Shown here piece by piece: positions 11,130 through 19,657 of a DNA stretch of 55,172 bases (its first letter is position 1; every line of letters begins with the position of its first letter). The notes beneath the pieces were generated by a model, which did not search any database, was not told where the DNA came from, and worked only from the letters and a program-made list of their open reading frames with translations. The stretch is from Fragilaria crotonensis (lineage: Eukaryota; Bacillariophyta; Fragilariophyceae; Fragilariales; Fragilariaceae): contig JAKSYS010000409.1 in the NCBI GenBank assembly GCA_022925895.1, positions 1 through 55,172 of the forward strand, given 5' to 3'. Made by a program: the position numbers and the translations under genes.

Positions 11130-11211
11130 GTAAGTTACACTATGATACTAAATGAAATGAAAAAACCACATCCTAACTTCTGACCAATCTTTGCAATACC
11201 ATGTTCGGCAG
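11130..11211 (+). other. Intron 2 of the accessory gene (82 bp)
   Basis: It begins GTAAGTT after CTACCC, contains a branch-like CTAAC at 11173, and ends TTCGGCAG before CCACCACTT (PPLYTFSRNKG). The exon between the two introns is only 42 nt and keeps frame. Confidence 0.65.
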
Positions 11212-11760
11212 CCACCACTTTACACATTCTCCAGGAACAAGGGTGCTCATGATAATGGGGGGAGGCTGTGGTTGGTCACAGGTGGGAATGAGGAAATACG
11301 ATGAATTATACATGGCCATCAAGAATGATAGAAAGAAATCAACCACCCCAACATTCAACCAGGAACTACTTAAAATGTTTCTGTCCAGAAGGAAAAAGGA
11401 GTCTGGCCGGGGGGTCAGGAAACAATTTGATGACAAGGGTAAGAAACGCCCACACAAGTGCATTGATGTATTTGACGAGGACTCTGATGAGGAGGATGAT
11501 AACTACTCCAGTCATCTTGCTCCTGAACTTGTCTACAGTGAATTGAAAGTGGAGGCAGTTTAGAATAGATCAGACACTTAGTAATGAATAGTAGAATGGT
11601 TCATCAAAGCCACACGAATAGGCACAATTAAAACTAATCTCCAACAAAAGTTAAAATGAGCGACAATAACATCTATTATATGAACAATGTCAGCTCAGAA
11701 CTACTGAGGTGATTACTTCATACACACTACACAGCAAACTTCTTCTTTTCGAATATCTAA

Positions 11761-11990
11761 TTCAGGAATTGAAATTCATGATCACAAATGAAGAAGTGGT
11801 ATAGTTCATATATTTAGAGTCCAAGAGTTCAGGAATCCCACCAGTGTTAGTAAAAATGAGTCAGTGAAATTCAGGAATTGAAATTTTGGAGCTCAGGAAT
11901 GCAAAGTATGAGCTCCTATGCAAGAGATGAAAAAGTTCAGGAAAAATAAATTTCAGAGTTCAGGAATACGAGGAAACCCGCTTCATACAC
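11761..11990. repeat. Right subterminal repeat cluster (TTCAGGAAT motif)
   Basis: TTCAGGAATTGAAAT occurs twice, and GTTCAGGAATCC, CTCAGGAATGC, GTTCAGGAAAA and GTTCAGGAATACG once each. This mirrors the left cluster and supports 129-12122 as one element. No gene lies between the accessory gene (end 11563) and the right terminus. Confidence 0.7.
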
Positions 11991-12098
11991 ATGATGTACA
12001 AGCTCTTTAGTCCTAAGTTTTTACCTATATTTTAGGTAAAAATTATGAACAAAAAATTATCATATCAAAGATAATTGGTTTTTCATATCCAAGAGCCG

Positions 12099-12122
12099 AC
12101 TTGGTTTTGGCACCCTTAGATG
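12099..12122 (-). repeat. Right terminal inverted repeat of the 12-kb transposon
   Basis: Inverted match to 129-152. On the minus strand it reads CATCTAAGGGTGCCAAAAC then CAAGT. It is followed by TA, as the left end is preceded by TA. Confidence 0.85.
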
Positions 12123-12124
12123 TA

Positions 12125-13117
12125 ATTGAGAAGTAGCACACAATTGATAGAACTAGTAGTAGGATCAGGTGCTTCTTTCACACAGAAAAAATCAGCAGGA
12201 GATGAGTGGAGGGCTGCAGGTCATATTATTATCAAGGAAACCTTCATCAAAACAGTCATTTACCAAGAGACTGTCGGTGTGTGTGATTGATTCTGGAATC
12301 TTATGTTTGAACACTGGCTGGCTCTTGGGAGGAAGGAGGTTGCCTCAAACATGCATGAGCTTTGAAGCGATTGTAGAACAATACATCTGTTGATGGTTCC
12401 GTGGCACCATTCCATGAACCACCTCTTTTTCTGCTTGTTCTTTGGATCTGGTATTTGTTGTCATGAGCTACCGACTACTGTTGAGGCATCCAACCAATGC
12501 TACTTTACCAGCAATTGAAGCAGAGTGCAGCAGCTATGATGGTAGCTCTAATACTTTCCGCTGGTGCTTTGAATGATGATGCTGGCTGGACTACCAAGAA
12601 GACCAAGGCTGGAAGGCCATAGTATCAAGAACAACTTCTTCCTGGCATGCAGGAATCTACTTAGATACCCAAGAAGGCAGACATGTATGAATCATGAACA
12701 CCAGCTTTGTGTTAGATTTCAAAGGTATGTGAATTATGAAGACCATATTGGTGTAAGATCTACCAGGAAAGCATACTGGGGTCATGTCTTCACATTTAAG
12801 TGTGTTGTGCTGTGGAATGTGCAGGGGAATTCTTTTTATCTTATTGAAATGCTCTACTGGTTCTCACCTTTGATTGATTATGACTTACCATGTTCTGTTA
12901 ACAAGCAAATAATACACAATCCGACAAAGGAGCAGAGGAAGGCGGCATCGAGTTAAAAGGAGAGGTAAATTAAGTACTCTCTATTCTAATACGAGTACTT
13001 GATGTTGCCACTACTAGTACTTGCGCACACTGGTACCATAGTACGAGTACTGGTACTTGAACGTAGTGAAGACACGGTTGTACTGTACTCGGAGTGGGAG
13101 CGTGGGAGGTGGGAGGT
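12125..13117. other. Flank right of the transposon, no supported gene
   Basis: The short open frames here (for example 12169-12393 and 12573-12956) show no motif or family resemblance. From about 12980 the sequence becomes GTAC-rich (GTACGAGTACTGGTACTTG). It may be decayed repeat. Confidence 0.5.
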
Positions 13118-13340
13118 GGGAGCCCGTTTGTGTCCCCTAATCGAGCCGGCCATCACCTGCAGAAGTGTAAAGGAGTACTGACTTCTACGTTCTACTGGTA
13201 CAGTGTACGGTATTTCTATTCTCAGAGGAGCACTATGAGATTCGTACATCGCCAAATTGATTGCGACATAATTTATTGTGGATTCGATTTCTTTTTAGAA
13301 AGCTCGATCGGCTCGATTAGGGGACATCTACACGGCCTCC
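13118..13340. repeat. MITE of the GGGAGCCCG family, copy 1
   Basis: The left arm GGGAGCCCGTTTGTGTCCCC continues TAATCGAGCCGGCC. It is repeated inverted at the right end (GCTCGATTAGGGGACATC to CACGGCCTCC). Copies of the same arms occur at 35628-35798 and 39572-39788. There is no coding capacity. Confidence 0.75.
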
Positions 13341-13350
13341 ATACTCCACA

Positions 13351-13358
13351 CTCCCGAC
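13351..13358 (+). repeat. Left 8-bp target-site duplication of the hAT element
   Basis: CTCCCGAC, identical to 14663-14670. Confidence 0.85.
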
Positions 13359-14662
13359 CAGGCCTCCTTATTTTCGTGTAACTCCGAAAATAACGAAAAT
13401 AGCTAAATTCGGGAGTTTTGAAAACTTATTTTCGGATTAAATTCGGGAATTACCTAAATGGCATTGTTTACTCACCATTAAGTGCCCAAAAGTACACCCT
13501 TTTGTTCCATTGATGGACTACTTACTAAATAGAAAGGCTCATGAAGGTTCCTGTGTTCTTGTGTGCACTGTAAAAGTGATTCATTGGGGCAGGTGATGTT
13601 GGAAATGCTTCACTCTCTCCTAGTGTTGATCTCTTTGCAAAATGATGATGGCAAAGCCAGATTCCACCAAGCTCATACTGGGCAACACACTAGCAGTGAG
13701 CCAGAGGTCAAACAGTCTCTGAAGAAAGCAACTTGTGCATTCTATTGCATCCAATCTTGTCACTGCCTTTCAAGCTACTACACACTACTTCCTTCATGAT
13801 CACCATACTAGGCTATTCTGGCTTAGATGTCCAAAGTCGGCATCAATGCTCTCAATTTTCCTCTCAGATGTTGCCAAGAGGCAAATATTCTGATGTTGTA
13901 ATGCTCTTATGATATCACTTGGTGCCATGAAACACAGATCTTAGTTCTTGTTGAAGAACCATGCAGGAATCTCATCATTGATTTCCCAGCATTCTCTGCA
14001 ACTCCATTGCTCCACAACACCCATCCACAATTGAAAAAAATGAGATGTCATTGACTTCAGACCAGCACCATGGTATGGTGATCTTGATGCACTGCTTCCA
14101 CTTGCTTCATAGCTACTTTAATTCAACATGCATCTGCTGCACTCTTCTTGCTTATTCTACGATTTCAGTAAAATTCTTGCTCCAATCATCCTCTTAAATC
14201 AATGCAGATGTTTGCAAAGATGGCTCACAATGCTATTTGAATTGTTCAATGGTAGATCTGTTAAGATTCTATTATGTTGTGTCCACTTTCATGTCAGTTT
14301 GCTGTCAGGAGTACCAGTATTGCCAAAGCCGAAGGTTGTACGCAACAAACATACCACAGCCAACGCAGCTTTTGACACAAACACACACTCACAAATCTGC
14401 ACAGGACACTTCATATTTTAATTTTTATTGAATTCCAATGCACCTATGGACTTCTTGGGTGTGATGGGGAGATGGTTGTAACTTCAGAATTGAAATTCCG
14501 ACAGTTTTTCACCATCCCTTCGACCGTCAAAGTTCGACCATTTTTAACACGGCGTTGTACGAGAGAAAAGTGCCACGTCACCGTTATTTTCGGGAGTTTC
14601 TCAGACCTTAATTTCGGGAAAATTCCCGAAATTAATAAAAAACCCGAAAATAATGAGGCCTG
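13359..14662. mobile_element. Non-autonomous hAT-type transposon (1.3 kb)
   Basis: Terminal inverted repeats CAGGCCTC(C/A)TTATTTTCG lie at both ends, flanked by a perfect 8-bp direct repeat CTCCCGAC (13351-13358 and 14663-14670). An 8-bp duplication with CAGG-type termini is the hAT signature. Both subterminal regions are packed with TTCGGGA / TCCCGAA motifs (13385-13460, 14590-14650). The interior (about 13500-14500) has no long ORF and no recognisable transposase, so this is an internally replaced or decayed derivative. Confidence 0.85.
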
Positions 14663-14670
14663 CTCCCGAC
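14663..14670 (+). repeat. Right 8-bp target-site duplication of the hAT element
   Basis: CTCCCGAC, identical to 13351-13358. Confidence 0.85.
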
Positions 14671-15119
14671 TCCCGGTATAGTAGATGCGTTGTTACTGTA
14701 CTCTCCAGTACAGTGCCAATCCGTGCGGGTCGAATGTCTTCTTTGGGCTTAGCGGCAGTACTGTACCTCGGTCATTGTACATGTACGAGTACTGGGTTGT
14801 ATACGTACGTACATCAAGGACCTGCATGAGGTCTAATTTTTAAAATTCACGACTCTTTTCACGTGGTGGTATATTTATTAAGTTGTAGATATCAAAGGTA
14901 AGAATGAGGCGAGTACTCGTGTGTTGTACTTAGGACCATATTCTCCAACCCACTTCTGTACTTGCGCTTCGTGGCGGTCATGTCGCGCTTTCCTTATATA
15001 CAAAGTACAAAGCACTCTCCGTACTCCGGTACAAGTACGAATTGTGAGGACATCTTATACAAGTACTGCTGTACTGGAGCACGCGACGAGGATGACAAAT
15101 GCCTTTGGAGATATGACGA
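14671..15119. other. GTAC-rich spacer, no supported gene
   Basis: It contains clustered GTAC motifs (ACATGTACGAGTACTGG, GTATACGTACGTACATC, CTCCGGTACAAGTACG). Open frames are short and carry no motif. Confidence 0.5.
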
Positions 15120-15120
15120 C

Positions 15121-15430
15121 CAAAAATGTCTTCCGAAAGTTTAAGAAGAATTAAGAAGGCTGGAAATGTCTCAAGAAAGTTTAAGAAGAATTAAGAAGGC
15201 TTGGAATGTCTTAAGAATGTTTAAGAAGAATTAAGAAGGCTGGAAATGTCTTAAGAAAGTTTACGAAGAATTAAGAAGATCAAAAATATCTTAAGAAAGT
15301 TTAAGAAGAATTAAGAAGATCAAAAATTTCTTAAGAAAGTTTAAGAAGAATTAAGAAGGTCAAAAATATCTTAAGAAAGTTTAAGAAGGTCGGAAATTAC
15401 TTAAGAAGATTTAAGAAGGTCCAATTAAGA
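15121..15430 (+). repeat. 40-bp tandem repeat (minisatellite) built from TTAAGAA
   Basis: Units begin at a recurring (G/A)TC near 15128, 15168, 15208, 15248, 15288, 15328 and 15368, exactly 40 bp apart. A 30-bp shortened unit starts near 15398. Each unit is close to TTAAGAAAGTTTAAGAAGAA followed by TTAAGAAGG and a variable TGGAAATGTC/TCAAAAATATC part. There are three or more TTAAGAA heptamers per unit. Confidence 0.95.
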
Positions 15431-15958
15431 AATCAGAATCGATATCCAAGATTCCATAGAAAACTTCGGAGTATCTACGTGTTTCTATAACAAAATCCGT
15501 GAAGAGTTTGGATGTCTATTTGTACATATGTCAGATCTAGAAAATTGACATTAGATTTCTGTGCATGCCTTCCAAGCGAAATGTCATCGCTTGATATCTA
15601 TACCATCTACGTTTTGGTATCATTTAGTACATACACTGAATACTTCGATACGAAAGCCATTTTCAGATTTCCCAACTACTCGTAGAATAGTACTCGAGTA
15701 CTGTCTACATGTGCTGGAAGTACCGGTAGTTTTTTTCTGCGATGGAATTCGGAATGACTGTCTATCGAATTCATCCTGTGTTCGATACTCCGAACTCCGA
15801 GATCAGATGATATTCCGGAACCTCCTGGTGTCGCATATGACACACATCCTAATTCTGCACTCCAAGTAGCTTGTTTATTTACCACTGAAGCTGCTTCCTT
15901 GGTCGATTCTAAGCTGCTGCTTCTGCTACCATATCACATAAGATCACGTCTGTTGACC
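15431..15958. other. Spacer before the truncated acidic gene
   Basis: A 102-codon open frame (15561-15869) has no recognisable domain. The 140 bases before 15959 could hold the promoter and 5' UTR of the acidic gene. I see no other structure. Confidence 0.4.
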
Positions 15959-16242
15959 ATGTCCGAAAACATACAATCTACCAAGCCACTGCGACTGGGA
16001 TTGTCCAGCTCACTGGAGCTCAATAGCAATAATAACTTTGATGATGAAGACAACTTTGATACAGATTTCTCAGAAATCGAAGAAAACAACGTTAACGAGT
16101 ACGAGAGTGCCCATTCTACCGTCAATGATGATGAGTGGATCATCATAACGGACGACAATAGCGATAACAATGACAACCGAATGTTGAATCAATTTTCTAC
16201 GGATGATAATGTGGATGAGCCTTATGAGTTTCCGTTACAATC
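15959..16242 (+). pseudogene. 5' fragment of an unknown acidic protein gene, truncated at the Copia-1 LTR
   Basis: The ATG at 15959 (GACCATGTCC) opens about 95 codons rich in Asp, Glu, Asn and Ser: MSENIQSTKPLRLGLSSS, then NNNFDDEDNFDTDF, EWIIITDD and VDEPYEFPLQS. The LTR starts directly after PLQS, and the frame then runs into LTR sequence and ends at 16339. The composition is unlike the neighbouring retroelement proteins, so I read it as the start of a host gene (or another element's ORF) interrupted by insertion or recombination. I do not recognise the family, and the rest of the gene is not found on the far side of Copia-1. Confidence 0.5.
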
Positions 16243-16665
16243 TGTCCGTGCATCATTCTATATGATATTGCTACAGTACGGTACATCATATCGTAATCAC
16301 CGGTACACTGTATCTATATGGTACTGTCGCATATCCTGACCGGACTACGGTAGTCTAAAAAGGAGTGGACCTTTCCACTCCGGTCACAACTTCTATCTTA
16401 GCCGACTATTACCTCATTAGCATCTTTGCCGGTCCATTTGATCGTAAGGGTGAAGAGGTCCAGTCACAGCTCTGATATTGACAAGCATCCAATCTTCCTT
16501 ACTGTCTTCACTTGTTTCGCCCGTGTGTTTGCACCTGTTTTCAGCCGGACTCATTCGTATTCGCATTCTCATTGTCTCGGCACCGAATTGGTTCGCTTGA
16601 AGGTGCAAACCCCGCTCCCAGGCGAGCACTTGCCGACGCGTGGCCTTGGAAGGTTTGGTTTCACA
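16243..16665 (+). repeat. 5' LTR of Copia-1
   Basis: 423 bp, TG...CA bounded, about 98% identical to 23162-23584. Confidence 0.95.
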
Positions 16666-16677
16666 GGTTATGAGCCC
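16666..16677 (+). promoter_or_regulatory. Primer binding site, half-tRNA-Met type
   Basis: GGTTATGAGCCC begins at the first base after the 5' LTR. Its complement GGGCTCATAACC is the anticodon stem-loop of a tRNA-Met, not the 3' acceptor end. Drosophila copia is known to prime from a tRNA-iMet half-molecule cut in the anticodon loop; the same mechanism is inferred here. Confidence 0.7.
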
Positions 16678-16807
16678 AAATATTGCAAGTACTTTCTACG
16701 TAATCTTCGGCTGACGCACGACCACGTCAGCAAGGTGTCAACTTCACACGTGGACCCATATTGAACGTGTGGCGTAGACTCTACCATCCTCCAAATCGTT
16801 CGTCACC

Positions 16808-19657
16808 ATGGCGGACGCTGAGGAGATCGACCGCAGCAATGACTGCATCGTGATTACCATTGACATCGAGGATTGTCCGATTGCCGAACTACCGCTCGCC
16901 GACCTTTTCAATGTGGACACGATGACACTGCGCGACAACTACCACGACCTCGTTCGTGAATCAGTTGCTCAGCAACTAGAGGACACTACATGGCTTCCTG
17001 CCGACTCCATGTCTCTCCTCACTGATGCTGGCTTCGGAATGTACCATGCCAGAGACCGTCATACAATCATTTCGCTTCGCAAACCGGCGTTTGAACGCCT
17101 TATTGTCAAACGTCTCGGGAGATCGCCCCCGCCCATCTTCTGCGGTGTACGTTCCCATATTGATCCGTTTTCTGCTCGCAGACAATGCGATCCCCACGCC
17201 TCGACGCTCTTCGACCACTGCAAGTTCGGCTAGAAGTGAGAGAGGAAGCCGGCGCTCCCGGGTACCATCTGAAGTCGATACGATTGTTTCATCGATTGCC
17301 CCTGCCATCGATGTCCCGCTTCGCGCATCAGCGCGTCCTGCTGATGGCATTCCCGCTCATGATCCAGTGGCAACGGATGATAACAACCCGGCAGACGATA
17401 CACAACCTCGCTCAGCGCCGGAGGCAGCAACGCAGGCCCCACAGGCCAATTTTCGTGGACACAATATCGATACCAGTGCTGTAGGTGAGAACGGTGGTCC
17501 TCCCTTTAGCCGTTTTCGGACACCTACCGATCAGTATGCCGGCGTGACCCCTCCACTCCGTCCTGTTTTCGAGTCCGCGACGACGACCCGTACGAATGCA
17601 TTAGTTAGAACACCGACTCGTAATCATCCGTTTTCTACAGAAGTTACTTTTGGTGCAGAAACGTTCGAAGAATACATGACACAGTTCATGTATGCGGAGG
17701 TTAAGTTCAAAGACTTCCGGAAGGCCGTTATCCCAAAGTTTGATGCTGGAAGGCGAGACTCGTTTGTTCATTGGTACAAATTGTTCTGTTCCACTTGTCT
17801 CCAATGGGGTATCTGGTGTCCTCCCTACGAATCTGCGAAAGAAGACGAAGTCCACGGTGCATGGTGGTGTTTACTCCCCGAGTCAGTCCGTCAAGCCGAT
17901 CGTTTCATGGCAGGCCTGATCTACTCAGTCCTGATCCTCGAGTCTACCTTCCCGGTTGGTTCAAAGGAACAGAACGCCGTGGAAGGATGCCCCCCCAACG
18001 CCGGATATCATGCCCTCTACGCGTTGTTCCGTCTTCATCATCCTTTGCTCCATTCGGTCCTGTCCACTGCCAACGAAATCCCTCGACAATATCGCAACGA
18101 ACCGTTCAGTCTATATATCCGTCGACTCCAGGATTTCATGGCTCGTGAACGCTTGGCTACCCGCACGTACACCGAGTCCGAAGCGCTTGATCTAGCGGTC
18201 CGCAACTTACTCCCTGATTGGCGCGCGGACTATCGGCGTTTGGTGGAGCGCGATAAACGAACGGGCCCGTCCGGAACATTGCCATTCAAGTTGTCCATGC
18301 CGCAACTTGCAACTACTTTCGTGGAGTACGCTGCCGAGACCGGTCGAGATGCACCAACCTCCTCCCACTCGGCACACCGCTCCTCGGCACCTTCTACCGG
18401 AGGTGTCATTCGCCGTATTGAGACCGCTCCCTTCTCTCGTGACTCTGGTGACAACGCGGCTGACAGCCTTGCTGATGACGAAATCGAACTCCTCGTCCGT
18501 TCAATGACCCAAAATCAGAGTGCGTCGGCGACATGCCTCGGATGTCAACAACCTGGGCACACTCTGGCGGATTGTAATCGTTTTGTCGATTACATTGTTG
18601 CAGAGAGCCTTGCGCAACGTCACCCTCAACTTAAAGCTCAGGTCGCCGCATCGCATCGTCAATTTCGCAGTCGCCTCGCCATTGCTGGTGCGCGCTCCCG
18701 TTCCGGTCCATCCACAAATGTCTCGGCTCAAATGTCTCGTACTGTTCGCAGCATCCACGCCGATCAACCCACTGTCGGAACAACCATCTCCTCTCGAGAG
18801 CCCTGCAATTCTCCCTGACGAACCATTTGATGATGATTGTGGACCTACCGGATATCAACAACATTCAATCACCACGAATGTTGACGATCATGATAACAGC
18901 GATTTTGAAGAGTGTTTTGCGGCTGCAACCATGCGTTCAGTCACGATCGATGTGGCCACTGCATCTTTTGCGTTACCCACTTCGGACACGGTTGTGACCT
19001 CAGAGACTCTCGCCCCCGCAGAACCGCTGCTCCTTCGTCGTTTGGCCGCCACATATGATCCGGATTCTGATTTGTCTTTCGCTCATGCGGACAACGGCTC
19101 AATGGCATGCACTACGAACGAAGGCCTCCCTGCTTTTTGCGTATCGCCCTCTCCGACAAACAAACGTTCGTCTATTCGACGCCGGACAACACGCCCACCA
19201 TCCAACCGGTGTTGGTTTTCTCTGTGTCCCAGTCGATAATCGCGGACGTTCCGGCACTCCTGCACACGTTTTCGTACGCACGTACCACACGCCAACGATT
19301 CCGGGTATAATCATCTCCCACTCCGCCATATCCAAACAACTGGGCACGACAGGTTACCACATGTCCAGTTTTGCCGACAGTCCAGGTTTTGTTCACTTTC
19401 CTCACCGGCTTCGTCGCTCGCAGGACGTATACATTCGTTTGCAACCCATGAATTTGCGAGGTGGTTTAACGTTCACTGAGGCCCTGATTGTTCCCAGCGC
19501 CGACGCTCATTTGAAACCCTTGCCCAGAGAGTTATCTGTACGCCGATTGTGTACTGACCATGCACCCGTTCCAACAACCCCTGTTTCGCTTCTTGATCCA
19601 ACAGACGGTATGCATTGCAAACCATGTCATGTCCCACCGGAGCCGGATTTTCTCTAG
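16808..19657 (+). pseudogene. gag: Copia-1 gag and protease region, frameshifted
   Basis: It starts at ATG 16808 in a good context (TCACCATGGCG). Reading goes MADAEEIDRS in frame 2, to frame 3 near 17180 (NAIPTPRRSS), to frame 1 near 18760-18810 (PDEPFDDDCGPTGYQQ), to frame 2 near 19115 (LLFAYRPLRQTNVRLFDAG), then to the pol frame near 19648. The central Gag has the copia capsid-like stretch MAGLIYSVLILESTFP to FVEYAAETGRD and a CCHC knuckle, CLGCQQPGHTLADC (about 18536-18577). The protease is marked by HADNGSMACT, with the active-site D-S/T-G written as DNG, as in Copia-2. Copia-2 keeps the reading continuous at some of these places, which locates the indels. Confidence 0.85.

Larger units (their letters stand above)
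10057..11563 (+). pseudogene. Spliced accessory gene of the 12-kb transposon
   Basis: The start is probably ATG 10057 (AACCATGGC). The first part is basic, then acidic (a run of seven Glu). Reading stops at 10315-10317 and resumes around 10429 with HFSEDEKTLCGFI to NMQTKFKGEELK, an in-frame TGA at 10630, then AKARAYSHSLAFN to ISDEAFILLCLINYGKRWFAEL. Two GT-AG introns follow. The last exon needs a one-base shift at a G-run (11257-11262) to reach GWSQVGMRKYDELYMAIK and a Lys/Asp/Glu-rich tail. The LINYGKRWFAEL plus GW(S)..GM.KY.EL pattern recurs in diatom proteins of unknown function; I assign none. Its position next to the transposase suggests a DNA-binding or complex partner. Confidence 0.6.
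129..12122. mobile_element. 12-kb TIR DNA transposon (CMC/CACTA-like) carrying GNAT-Ulp1-peptidase, transposase and accessory genes
   Basis: The two ends carry inverted copies of CATCTAAGGGTGCCAAAAC with one mismatch over 24 bp. Both are bounded by TA (127-128 and 12123-12124), a possible target duplication. Inside each end lies a cluster of TTCAGGA-type subterminal motifs, the arrangement known from CACTA/CMC transposons. Between the ends are a plus-strand GNAT/Ulp1/cysteine-peptidase gene, a convergent minus-strand transposase and a plus-strand accessory gene with introns. Ulp1-type proteases are known passengers of CACTA and Mutator elements. The superfamily assignment is inferred from layout and protein type, because the classical CACTA terminus is absent. 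All three genes carry frameshifts or stops, so this copy is probably not autonomous. Confidence 0.75.

Noticed and set aside
127-12124. Classification of the 12-kb element as hAT or Mutator
   Set aside because: There is no 8- or 9-bp direct repeat at its ends. The short TIRs with subterminal TTCAGGA arrays fit CMC/CACTA layout better.
13118-13340. Target-site duplications for MITE copies 1 and 2
   Set aside because: The flanks do not match once the arms are aligned; only copy 3 shows TCA on both sides, which three bases cannot prove.
15561-15869. 102-codon plus-strand ORF
   Set aside because: No motif, no family resemblance and no supporting context; it could arise by chance in AT-rich DNA.
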